NCBI GenBank assembly: GCA_013423325.1
Contig: BLJB01000270.1
Location: 25,300-89,299, forward strand
Length of the DNA: 64,000 nt
From: Usnea hakonensis
Lineage: Eukaryota > Ascomycota > Lecanoromycetes > Lecanorales > Parmeliaceae
Direction of reading: 5' to 3'
Shown here piece by piece: positions 21,476 through 32,214 of this stretch (positions are counted from its first letter, which is position 1; every line of letters begins with the position of its first letter). The notes under the pieces are model-generated. The model did not search any database. It was not told the DNA's origin and saw only the letters and a program-made list of their open reading frames with translations. The position numbers and the translations under genes were made by a program.

Positions 21476-22768
21476 ATGGCGGTCGACTGGAGTATGGCAG
21501 CTGTCATCGTCGCAATTGCCATTATACCCTTAATGGTATCGTCCACAGCCGCAGATTTCATACAGGGCATTGGCGGTCGGCTTCGGGGCTTTATATGGCC
21601 CAAGACAGCACAATGTGAATCTTTACTTTGGGTCGACATGCCATCTGACAATGATGGAATCCACGACTGCGGCGTCACTCCAGCTTCTTGCCTCCATCGC
21701 AGTAGTCGAGGCACCCATATTATGGGCCTGAATTGCTGTGACTCAACCATTGCCATCGTCTTCAATCGAGCCTGGAACTCTCCCGGGAGACGCGCAAGGA
21801 AACCTTGCAGAAAGCCACAGCAGCTGGACCCCGGCAAGACCTATATTAGAACAGACGCAAAAACTGTGCTCGCTTTCTTTGCATATGCGACTTCAAAATA
21901 TGACATTGCCTCATCTATCAACAAGAGACTTGTCATATTTGGCGACTCTAGCTCTGTTTGCGGCATGAAGTTTGAAGACGCGGAGCTTGAGCTGGAGGAA
22001 GTCCCTGGCCTGAAGGGAGGAAAAACCGTGCTTGTAGCACATTTGAAAGGCTTTCTTATAGAAACTAATATACCAATTAAATTGACTAAGAATGAACTTC
22101 ACAATATGATCGAGGGTTATCCACCTCTTTACCGCGAAAGCTTCCAGATGAGACCCTCCGCCCCACATACGCCATACCCCATCAAAGAATTTCGGGATTT
22201 CCAAGTCCGCGGCGCTTGGATAATTGCCGTGGGTCTCGCTAAAGGTATCCATGCGGCGATGCCAATCTTCTTCGATCCGCTACCGCCCGGATCCCATGAT
22301 CGATTCGATCCGTGTAGCGGGTTCGGGAAACCAAACAATCCCATCACACGCGTCATTCGGACTTTGAAACTCATCCAGACGGCATTCTCCACGGCTTCCG
22401 ATAACGATAGGAAGAACATTGACGTGGTTATCAAAGCCATCACTGTCATGCATGGCACCAGGACGGAAAGCAATGTGTACTCCTTCATCGTCGGTACTGA
22501 TCTCCACAATGCGGTTCCGATCAGACTTTCGGCTCAGCAGTGTGATTTTGTACTTGGGCTTTTCAAAACAAATGTGACGGATAGCTCGGTGTTGTCGCTG
22601 ACTGACAAAATGCAGTTGGATCCTATTCTATTGCAGGTGTTGTATGTGGCTCTCTGGGGGACTATTGAGGTTGTGAGATACTACAAGAACAATTATAATC
22701 AAGTCAGAATTCCGGACATACTGAAGAAACATGATGTGGTGTATTTGAGAGGCTGCGATGGCGACTGA
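21476..22768 (+). CDS. Conserved fungal protein of unknown function
   Basis: A single open frame of 430 aa. The first 27 residues form a hydrophobic leader (VIVAIAIIPLMVSSTAADF) that could be a signal peptide or anchor. The body has several Cys and Trp residues and patches such as GTHIMGLNCCDSTIAIVFNR and KTYIRTDAKTVLAFFAY. To my recollection this kind of sequence recurs in many filamentous ascomycetes without an assigned function, but I cannot name a Pfam family. No catalytic motif is evident. The overlapping opposite-strand frame (21205-21837) has no recognisable features and is taken as a shadow. Confidence 0.75.
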   Translation: MAVDWSMAAVIVAIAIIPLMVSSTAADFIQGIGGRLRGFIWPKTAQCESLLWVDMPSDNDGIHDCGVTPASCLHRSSRGTHIMGLNCCDSTIAIVFNRAWNSPGRRARKPCRKPQQLDPGKTYIRTDAKTVLAFFAYATSKYDIASSINKRLVIFGDSSSVCGMKFEDAELELEEVPGLKGGKTVLVAHLKGFLIETNIPIKLTKNELHNMIEGYPPLYRESFQMRPSAPHTPYPIKEFRDFQVRGAWIIAVGLAKGIHAAMPIFFDPLPPGSHDRFDPCSGFGKPNNPITRVIRTLKLIQTAFSTASDNDRKNIDVVIKAITVMHGTRTESNVYSFIVGTDLHNAVPIRLSAQQCDFVLGLFKTNVTDSSVLSLTDKMQLDPILLQVLYVALWGTIEVVRYYKNNYNQVRIPDILKKHDVVYLRGCDGD

Positions 22769-23192
22769 TGAGTACCGCTCATGGCGCTCATTGAGGCGAT
22801 GGGCGGCGAAGGAAAGAGGTGGGCCGTTCGGATATAGATTGGAGGAAGTATGTCATAATGTGTTGATCCCGTCGGACAGGCTTGGCCAAGCGCCACCGCT
22901 CGACGACAGACTTGTTTCTTGCTTCCGTAGTCTTGTCCGCTACAGCCACAACTACTTTCTATCCTCCTTCGCTGTGTAGCTGGCAGTGGTGGCTACAGAC
23001 TTCATTACCACTGCACTATTGCTTCAAGTGTTGACGCACGGGCTTGGTCTTTGAAATCTCGATACGAAGGATGGCCTAAAATCTTCTCGATTTCATTTAA
23101 GACTACTGAATCTGCAAGATGCGTGGGCTCTTTGGTCTTGCCTAATTCTCTTCCGAGGTTTGATCGTCTCCCAGTGGTTGACCTGAACATAT
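22769..23192. other. Short intergenic stretch
   Basis: It holds only small open frames without resemblance to known proteins, and probably carries the transcript ends of the two convergent flanking genes. Confidence 0.5.
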
Positions 23193-24598
23193 TTACGCCG
23201 TAAACGAATCAAGGTCCACGGAAGCGCTGCACAAGGGAAGATCATTACTGGTAGCTACCTGCCAATCAGCACTGAGAGTCCGACATGACCACATTGTGGT
23301 TCTGGGTACTTACCGAGATGATATTGCTTGGCGTACGCGGTTGTCCAACCACCAAAGAATTTGTCCACCGTGGAGACTCCTGGCTCGAAGTCGTCTTGGA
23401 CGGCCCAGAGCGGTAGATCGCTTCCAATATCCGTGTTTATCGATGCGAACATTGAGGTCCATTGGCCACTATTAATCCTCTGTCAGATACACTATGAGGC
23501 AGCCGCTGGCCTCGGTGGAATGGCCTTACTAGTTGGCATATATCCCCCAACTCCGCCCCGTAGCTTTGATGGCTGCGACCCACTGCTTGGCCAGAGCTTC
23601 GTTACCAGAACTTCCAAGCTGCCATGCATTGCACGCCACCCCCGATTGACTGGCATCTTCCGGTTCAATGTCCAGCCAGAGATGGTCGACTGGAATGTTG
23701 TTGCTGTCGATGGCGGCGAGGAACTCGCTTATCTGGGTGGAGATGGACTTGCAGGCCACTCCTGTTGGCTGCGTTCCTGTGCCTGTTGTTTGTAAGTAGA
23801 ATGTAGGCGTGAGTTTGGTAAAGACGTACAAGGGAACATGTATGCGTCTATGCTGGTAATGCCGACGGCTTTCGCTGCTTTGTACGTGGCTGCCATGTTC
23901 GAATCTACAGCTCCGCCCTGCACCAGTCTCTTAGTGACGTTTGTTGATATGTCAAATGAAGGAGGTCTTACAGAACCACAAGCTTGTGTATAGCCACGTG
24001 GTATGACCTTCTTGATCCCCTTCCCCGCAGCGCAGGTCCAGAAGCTACTCGACTGAGCAGCCGAAAGATCAAAGCTGGGCAAATCTCCACCGCTAGGCGG
24101 CGACGGCGAAGAGCTCGCCACACAACACTATCCCCCTTGTTAGCTACCCCGATCCCAAATCTAGATTGGGCCCAAACTCACCTCGATGTCGCTCGGCCCC
24201 GGACACACGCCCGCAACAAAATCCCCCGCGCACACGTCCCCGGTGTTGATACAGGTCCCGCTGGCGCCGCTGCTCGTGCTGCAGCTCGTCGTCACGCAGC
24301 ATTCTACGCTGGATGGGTCGTTGGGACAGTAGCTTGCGACGCTGAAACCGCTGGTTGTGCAGCTGCTTGTTTGCTGGCATGTGCCGGAGCCATACTGGTT
24401 TTTATTGAACGAGATTAGTTGTTCTGCAAGAGGGATGAGGGGACGGGGTCGGCGTACGGGGGTGCTACATGTTGAGCCAATGGCGCGCGGGGTTAGTGGT
24501 GAGGTGGCTGCGCCGGCGTGGAAGTCGGGTGAGGGGGGGAATGCGTGGGCTATGCTGAGCCAGATGGTGGGTAGGAGGTAGAGGGTCTTCGGATACAT
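23193..24598 (-). CDS. Secreted GH25 lysozyme (N-acetylmuramidase) with Cys-rich N-terminal module
   Basis: Seven exons join in frame (24598-24458, 24394-24182, 24127-23972, 23917-23830, 23782-23530, 23468-23314, 23254-23193) to give 355 aa. A signal peptide (about 1-19, ending SIAHA) leads to a Cys-rich module with GSGTCQQTSSCTTSGF and CPNDPSSVECC. A Pro/Ser linker follows, then the GH25 barrel. The barrel opens with FDLS (Asp138) and has the DxE catalytic pair in LWLDIEPE (Asp237, Glu239). It ends with FGGWTTAYAKQY and SASVDLDSFTA. The last acceptor (GTAG at 23255) was chosen because it alone restores the final SVDLD segment. GH25 enzymes cleave the beta-1,4 bond of peptidoglycan, so the likely target is bacterial cell walls outside the hypha. 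Two introns lack in-frame stops, so retained-intron forms are possible. Confidence 0.88.
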
Positions 24599-26336
24599 TA
24601 TTGTTTGTTAACTCGAGATTATGATAAATCCACTACTCTATTCGGAGAGATGAATCATTCGAGAAAAAACCGAAGATTCACACTTTTTAACGAAACACGC
24701 CATCCCCCCCCTTCAGAAGAAAAAAAAAGAAATTCTTCAGAGCCGAGGCGCGTGGAATTATGAAATCGCACTAACCTAACCTATACTCTATCAAGCAGGT
24801 ACCAAAACTCCCATTGCGCCAATCGCATCTTCGAACCGTGACCCGGGGCGCTCTAAGCTACCTACCTTACCTTAGCTCTGCATAGGTGCTAGCGGAACGG
24901 CCCCAACGCCCCCACGATACGCCCCCACGGTGGTTGGCGTGGCGTGGGGGCTGTGACGCTATTTTTGACTTTCGTTTGGTTTGGGAGGATGAGCTGTTGA
25001 TGTTTTGTGCCTGCTTGGCCCCCAAGGTATGTATAGGCGCGAATGGTGGGAAGTGCTTAGATGGGGGCCTTTTGGGTACGAGTACGACGCTTTTTTTTCT
25101 TCTCTTTTTTGTGGTTGGGTTTTTGGTTGGTGGCGGTGAGGTTTGTGCGGCGCTGCTGTGTAGCGCTGGCGCTGGGATTTGGGTGTGGTTTTTGAGTGGC
25201 GATGGGATTGGTAGAGAAGATGGGTGCGGTTGGATGAGGGTTGTAGAAAAAAGGGGGGTTTTCTGTTTGCCTGCACTGGCTTTTTTTTTTTTGGAGGGAG
25301 TGATGGCGTAGGGTAGGATGTCTTTAATAATGACGATATCGATTCCTTGAAGGTGCGCGCACGACTTGGGGTTGTGGACTTGCGGGGGCCGGGGGGTCTG
25401 ATCTGATGGGGGTTTGGCTGCTGTGCGCTTCGATGGTGGGCCCCACTGACTGACTGACTTAGTCTGATTCTGGTGTGAATGGAGAGTCTTTTGATAATTA
25501 CCCACTGGACTGGGATGGCTACCTCTTCACACTCAAGCCGTTATAGCAGACCGATGGAAAATTGCCCCCACCCCCCACCCTAGCTTCGCTCTAGCACCTT
25601 CTTCATCATCATCGCTGTTGGCTCTGGGAGGTCACGTACGTGTTAGTGCCTTCTTTTTTATATGTACTCTTGAAGAATGTCTTCGTTGCATTCCCTAGAC
25701 GATCGTTCTCAGGCTGGAGTGTTGTGAGTGACTGGTAAGCGCTCTGAGAGTCGGAGCTGAGAGAAGAGGGTTAGCTGGGGTGGGTGGAGGGTGGGGTGGG
25801 ATTGGAAAGGGTGGTTTGGAGGGGAGAGAGGAGGGGAGAGGGATTTGCGGCGGGGGAGGGGGGGAGGGGTGCGGTGGATAGGTGTTGTTTTGGGGAGGGG
25901 ATGGGTGGGGTGGAGTGGGGGGGAGGGGGTTTGCGGTTGTTGCTGGTTGTAGAGGGAGATGGGAGTAGGGAGCGGTGCTGAGATTCTGTGTGGATGAGAG
26001 GATTGAGACTGGTGGTAAGGGCTGGGAGGAGTGGTTTGAGTTGTTTTGGTAGCTGGGGATTTTGTTCGAGGAGTAGGGAATTCAGGTAAGGTAATTTTGG
26101 GAGGATTGGAGGTGTTGGTTTGGAGCCGGGGACGGCGGGAGGGTTTGGATGGCTTAGGGAGACGAGGTCAGGTTTGGGAACGCATTGTGAAATGGTTGAA
26201 GAAGGTGGTGAGAAAAGGGACAAGTGTGCTGCTTGAGAGGGAAGGGAATAGTCAAGGTAAGTATGTCTGCTGATATTTGAAGGGGAGTACAACATAAATA
26301 CATGAAAACTTGATCCAAACAATACACGTGTAATGA
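24599..26336. other. Intergenic region with strongly G-rich plus strand
   Basis: No gene is supported. Between about 25770 and 26200 the plus strand is a purine-rich GGGA/GGGT tract with many G runs. Long open frames here are rich in Pro, Ser and Thr on the minus strand and follow from this composition. Confidence 0.55.
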
Positions 26337-28419
26337 TCATTGAAAGTAATCAAACTGAGGTCTCTGTTTGCTTTTTACCTTGGGAATCCTCCAAAATTTG
26401 CTCCAAACCATATAACGACAGCGGTGATACATGTCCATAACGCAATATGTATTGGTATCCATATCAAGACTGATATTGCCAATAGAGGCAATTAGACCAG
26501 TGCTCTGTATCCCCGTATTAGCTATGTTGACGTTGAGATTGTAAACTGTTCGAAGATATGACTCACCCCTGATCATTGATAGGCGGAGGGACATTGTTCG
26601 CCCCCTTCAGATCCGTATAATTCACCGTGTTGGCCGCTGCGTTGCCCATGTATGGTAGTCCCTGGTCTTTGCACACCTGGAATTGATCCGCGGGCACTTT
26701 TTGCGATTGCAGCTGCAGAGGAGCTTCGATAAAGGTCACGAAGAAGCCGGCGATTAGATGCCAGTCTATGTGGCAGTGCCATGCCCAGACGCGTGCAAGT
26801 ACCAGGTCAGCAAAGTGTAAGGTGGGCATGGGGTTGAGGGGCACTTATCAGGATTGTCGGCTATGAACCGGAGCACGACGTAACCACCCATGTTGACCTT
26901 GACAACGTCTCGACGTATGGGAGTCGCGGGGGGGTTTATCAGTTGGCCACCGTAAGGACCAGCGTTGTTGGCAGAGCGCTGTACAATTTGAAAATTGTGG
27001 CCATGCAAGTGGAGGGGATGGCCGCCGCTGTCATAATTGTTGACGACAACCTCAACTACGTCGAAGTGGTTGAGTACTTGAGGGTTAGTGGCGTGACCGT
27101 ATACGATTGGGTTGGTTGCGTCTTTGCCGACGCTCAACGCTGTGTAAAGTGAAGGCACTTTCGGCTCCACGTAGGTGCTGTTGTTGATGGTGAATCTGAG
27201 TTCAGATGTTAGTGATGTAGCATCCAACAGCAGTGGAGACTACCTACCGATTCTGGTTGTCAGTGACTCCAGAGTTGATGTTAAGCACCACCTGACGGGT
27301 GACACCCTTGAACAGGGGTGTTTTGTCATACGGTACTAGACCAAAATCATCCAAGGCCAAGCCAGCATCGTACGATGCGAAAGTGGGGGCTTCTGATGGT
27401 AACGGCTTCGCGGTGTTGTAAACCAAATACCCGGTAGCGTTCATTTCGAGCACGGCAGCGGGATCGTCGAACATGGTGGGATCCATGGCGCCAACAAAGG
27501 CGAAGTTCTGACTAGCAGTAGGCTTCGCGGTGATCAGTACACTCATGCGCTGAGCGTTAGAAAGGTAGCCGAGGTCAGTCTTCTGGGCTACGGTGTAGAC
27601 ACCATCGACCTCAATGATGGTCATCTCATGTTGGTCGAACTTGACAAAAAATGAGGCAAAGTTGGACATGTTTATGATCCTAACCATGTAGGTCTTGCCG
27701 GGGGTAATCGCGAATGAGGTCGTCGCATTGTCATTGATGATTGCTGTTTGCGGGACCGGTTCTGCATGGCGGATTTTAAGCTTTGCGGCCCCCATGCGGG
27801 AAGGAAGCGGACTTACCAACACCGTTGGGGTTCTGAGTTGTAGAGAGGAAGCCAGGGATCATCTCGGGCATCTGTTTGTGGTACCAATCCGAGAGGGTCA
27901 GGACTAGCTCTTGATCATATTGCCCGGCGTAGGGTGAGGCTGGGTCATGGATCAGGATTGGCCCTCTAAATCCGTCAGGGTATTGGCCTCTGTTGTGAGA
28001 GTGATACCAGTAGGTGCCAGGCTGAGTAATCTGTCCTAGGTTTCAGCCTCGTAGTCTTCGATTGCGGCTAATGGAGTGGTACTCACCGTAAAGACATGGG
28101 TAAATGTCTCTCCAGGGCCGATGGGACATTGCACGACTCCCGTCGGGCCATCCATAGAATTTGTACCGTTTTGAAAAAGGCCGTGGAAGTGTACACTGGT
28201 CGTCTCGTTTCCTAGCTGGTTAGTTAGGTGCACAGTGACCTGTTCGCCAACATTGGCCGTGATTGCGGGCACAGGCCATTGATTGTTAATGCCAATGACA
28301 GGTCGCATGTGCAGGCCATCGGGGTTCCTGTTGACCCAGGTGACGTCCCAATTGTAGACAGCAGCCGATACACCAAGACCGTAGCCCAAGCTAACCAGAA
28401 GGGATGGGATCGTGAGCAT
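26337..28419 (-). CDS. Fet3-like multicopper ferroxidase, probable AT-AC intron and disrupted C-terminal anchor
   Basis: Exons 28419-28087, 28030-27817, 27761-27248, 27195-26849, 26792-26567 and 26469-26337 join in frame (588 aa). A signal peptide (about 1-19) precedes three cupredoxin domains. All copper-ligand motifs are present: HFHGLFQNG, YWYHSHNRGQYPDGFRG, HPLHLHGHNF and HCHIDWH. The pattern QPGTYWYHSH, LTLSDWYH and NPGVW fits Fet3-type ferroxidases, which oxidise Fe(II) at the plasma membrane and pass Fe(III) to the permease Ftr1; no Ftr1 gene is in the window. Two oddities are seen. The intron at 26848-26793 starts ATAAGT and ends GCAC, with no usable GT-AG alternative, and its removal restores NPGVWAWHCH. 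The last exon in frame lacks a membrane anchor, while the frame one base over encodes a clear hydrophobic segment ending at 26375, so a frameshift is likely. A laccase-type role is less likely. Confidence 0.85.
26793..26848 (-). other. Probable AT-AC intron in ferroxidase gene
   Basis: The 56-bp intron runs from ATAAGTGCCC to CTTGCAC on the minus strand. A branch-like TGCTGAC lies about 20 nt before its end. The coding sequence around it has no AG between the branch site and the resumed exon, and splicing AT-AC rejoins codon GGC to give the conserved NPG-VW. Confidence 0.7.
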
Positions 28420-28872
28420 CGTGGCAGTAGATCTGGGTAATTTAGTCTGAGAATTTTGGCACAGGACTGAGAAAGAAGACGAGATCTATCCATCTCTTAT
28501 ACGTCGCAGCGGCCTTCCAAAGGCTGCCCCGACCTTTCCTGAAACTGCTTTTTGTCCCAAGGACTCCCCTAATTTCCGCATCAGCTTCGCCGCCAGAGCT
28601 GGTCGGAGATCCGGTAGCAATAGGTGTGGACCCATTGATCAGCCGTGATTGACATCATTCGTATTGGATCCTGTAGACCCCCATCACGGCTTGTGATCCG
28701 CTCGCAGCCACACCCTTAGTTGAAGAAGCTGGAGCAGGCTCGTCGTGAAATTTCCGAAGAAGGAAGTCAGCTGAGAGATAAAATTGCACACGGATAGCCC
28801 TGGCTTGAAATATTATCGTAATATTAATTACAGCCGGGACGGAGAGGATTGTACTAAGAATGAGCTGACTGT
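28420..28872. other. Upstream region of ferroxidase gene
   Basis: This should contain the ferroxidase promoter (iron-responsive in related genes), but I did not find a clear GATA-type cluster that I would call a site. No gene is supported. Confidence 0.4.
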
Positions 28873-29647
28873 CTAAAGCCTGGTAAGAACCCAACGAACA
28901 AATGGAAAAGCAACAGCGATTGTCACCAAATATAGTCGAGATACCTCTTTCAATCATAGTAATGTTTCCCATACCAGTCATTGACAATTGAACAGACATG
29001 ATCATGGAAATCATGCGGAAAAAGATCAAAGCTACCCACCTGTGGGAGTAAGGCAGGAACATCGGTAGTGACCAGACACCGGGTTACCCGAAAAGGAACA
29101 AAAATCCAGCCATATAAAACGCCAAAAATATAGAATAGTACAATGGGATATGATATGAGTGCCGGTGATGGTATCTGCTTTAATCCGAGGAATCCAACCA
29201 CGAGCTGAGCGTCGCTCGTCTAGAGTTGACAAAAAGTGCAGTTGCAGGACACGCACGAGACGATCTGCAGACTAGTGGTTTCAGTATTCAAAATCCTTAC
29301 CACGCCGCAGTGCTTTCGAGTCCGGAAATACGGGATCAGGGTCTCTTCGGGTATGACCGCTATGCATTTCTTTTGCAATGAATGATAAGCCAGCAGGAAT
29401 TGTTGGAAAATACAGTCAGAATCAGCAGCCCATATTCTTAGGCCTGGACCTGGCTAATTACCGTATTTTTGCCGGTCAAGTAGTCTTCCGATCGCAGTGC
29501 CGTAAGTACAGCTGGCGAAGCGTTGTGGCTTACGCAAATTGGAGAGGATATCGGTTGACGTTGGGAATCTGGCGCATTATCGCTAATCTTGTGGATGGAA
29601 GAGAGTTGAAAAGTCGGAAAGATGGTGGGCATATAAAGTTCTGACAC
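28873..29647 (-). pseudogene. Possible decayed or unrecognised membrane-protein gene
   Basis: Several segments look like exons joined by canonical introns: an exon ending at 29301, intron 29300-29220, exon 29219-29040, intron 29039-28945, then 28944 to a stop at 28873. The middle exon encodes a hydrophobic stretch (LISYPIVLFYIFGVLYGWIF) and the last another (LVTIAVAFPFVRWVL), so the product would be a small polytopic membrane protein. The 5' part does not close: an open frame starting at 29647 runs out of phase with the 29301 exon near 29430 and no intron of normal size joins them. I do not recognise the family. It may be a frameshifted relic or a gene whose first exons I have not placed. Confidence 0.3.
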
Positions 29648-32214
29648 CCAGCCTTATATGTTGTACTGCCTGTTTTCCGAGGCGTTGCCGCTCCTCATTT
29701 CTGGTCGACGGGACTTAGCAACATTCCTTCCCGCGCCATGTGAAAAGAACCAATCAAAAAAAGTCAATTACAAATATAGATGCACTTTGAGGTCATCTGG
29801 TACCTTTTATACTCTCGAACGGTGCGCGGATAATTAGTGCCGATCTAGGAATGACAGATAGTATGACAGACGAGAGGTAACCTCGCATCAGACCCAAGCG
29901 GAAATAACCATGTCAAACTTGACCTCACTCGCTTGACAAGGATCCACTTTTTTAAGACCGTGGCTCGTGCTGTCATGGTGGGGGCCATCGACGATGAGTT
30001 ACCTAATTTTGTACAGTAAGACGGATATTCGCTCCGTGCTCTTGAGATAGGGGTTCTGCATCTATCTCATGACTCGACATCAGACAGCTTCCTGAGAGCC
30101 CGCCATCGACAGTCTGCTATCCGATTTAGCCGGGTACATCATCGCGATCTTGTTAATGGCTTCGCAGCTTCAACCAAAAACCCTACAGAATTTTCGATCA
30201 AGGAGCTGCTATTTGGTGGACCCGCCGCTCTGCAGCCTTGAGATTTTGGACCCAAGGATCTCGTATAGTATGTGGCAAGGCTTTTGGGCCTATGGCCAGA
30301 TGGTATCGCGGAAAAATTCTCCCTTTTTTGTGGTGTGACTGGTGCTGGTTACTGGTGTAATGAATAAATTGACCGTCTACGGACTCCTCGTGTCTGACCA
30401 ACTTGATAACCATGGAATCCTTTGGCAGAGCTTGCGAGGCACAGTAAAGGCTTGTCATAGTCTTCTTCATCATCCACTCGCATCCTCCACGTGGTAGGAT
30501 CGGTCAGCTACCAACGTTGAACTGTAGTGCTGTTTAGCGTGCTCTTAGCCATGTCAGCTGAGGTTACCATACCAGCCGTCAAGTTGATAGGGCGTGATCT
30601 AAAAGCTTACTAGAGGCGATTTGTGATTTGAAAAACCCTTTACTCAGCCGTGGCTAAATGGGGTTCCCAGCTTATACAAGCAACGTCGGAAGAGCCTCAG
30701 GCTAGAGTAGTGACAAATGAGGCTTTGCTCGAAGACAATGATATGATAGGTCATGAAGAAAATGTAGATTAACTATTCCAGTGCGTCGGTCTAGTCAGGA
30801 GTCAGACATCATCAGAAGCAGGTGCGAAATTAGATTTGATATACGCCCATCAGTTTTATGAAGACAATCTTTAAAGTAGCGTCAGAATTGCTTGGCAAAG
30901 AGGTAAGGACGTACCTAGGATGTGCCAAGGGTACCTGCTTTATCTTCTGCATATCCGGTGCTCCGTGCATTACTTTACGCCTAATGTCGCATGACTGCTT
31001 CGGCACGGACCGACTGCATTGAAGTATAATGGAGCAAGTACCTAGGTACCTTCAACATCAAAATGCAACTGCAGCTTTCCCGTATTTGTACGATTTTTTT
31101 TCCTCTTATCTGACCGACTCGAGAGAGCAGATAGCAGCGTGACATTTCGGACTTCTTATTGTACTGTCGTAAAGGGATTGTTGGTGCAAGCATGACTACA
31201 GTACCTTCTTTGGAACACGGACGGTTTCAGATCCCTGCCTAGGAAATCCCACATAACCAATCACGAGTGGGGGGAATTATGAATTGGGAGCAGTGTAACT
31301 CATCCAACCAATCTGAGCGCTCCAGACAATACGCATGGACCGTGATAGGGCAGATTTCAGTGTCACTTCTTCAAATACTTCTAGCGTTTCAGAGTAGGTT
31401 CCCTTTAACCGTAAATATCACTTTCACCTTCGACTTCATAGAGCGCAACTTTAGCCGGATCTCGACCCAATCTCGTTCAAGAAAGTATTGAGACTGAAGA
31501 CCAAAGACACAATGTCCAGGTAACCACAGAGTGACTCCTGTAATCTTGGCCCCCTGCATGATCTCTGTTTCAGGTGTTTGAAAGTGAAGAGTGTGGGATG
31601 TGGGTATCACTTTCTTGACTGAGCGAGTTCTGGCGGCATCAAGGGCGTGTCATTTCGAAAAGGCCGATCTCTGGAGAGAAGACGTTGTATTATAACACTT
31701 TGCATAAATCTCCCAAGGTTCATCCAGTCAAATTCAACGACATGAAGAAGTGTGGGAGGAACAATGTGTTATGCTACAAAGAAACAATCCTGCAATTAAA
31801 TGTCAAGGACCTATCAATGAGGACTCTTCTGGTCAAGTGCTTCACTTCATTGTTGTATTTAGCCAGCCGAAGAAACGCCGATTTGTCTGGTATCAAGCAG
31901 CCGAAGATGGTAAACAGCAATCTACAGCTTCTGGTCGATCTTTGTCAATGGATGCACCTCGAATAGTTGCCAGAACATGACTTGCCTCCTTTCATGGATA
32001 TCGCTAGGCAAATTTCTTTGTGATCAGCAATGGGAATGAGCGTATGAAATTATCATATCCTGATATCTCAACATGACCCAAATCCCTGCACAACACTCAT
32101 TCATTCACTTACTGCCGCACAAATTCATACTAAAATCTGCACGCGCACCTCTTTCCTCAGCCACCACCTCTCTTCACTGATGAGAATCAAACCTTTGAGA
32201 TACAACAAGCAACA
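29648..32214. other. Intergenic region, nothing recognised
   Basis: About 2.6 kb without a recognisable gene, RNA or repeat. The open frames are short and show no domain signature on either strand. Confidence 0.5.

Noticed and set aside
21205..21837. 210-codon minus-strand frame overlapping the unknown gene
   Set aside because: No domain or signal features, and it lies opposite the start of the better-supported plus-strand gene and across the divergent promoter.
24867..25505. 212-codon minus-strand frame
   Set aside because: The Pro/Ser/Lys-rich sequence follows from low-complexity DNA; no motif is present, and the plus-strand frame there is equally open.
25771..26340. 189-codon Pro/Ser-rich minus-strand frame
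   Set aside because: It is produced by the G-rich plus-strand tract, with no coding signature.
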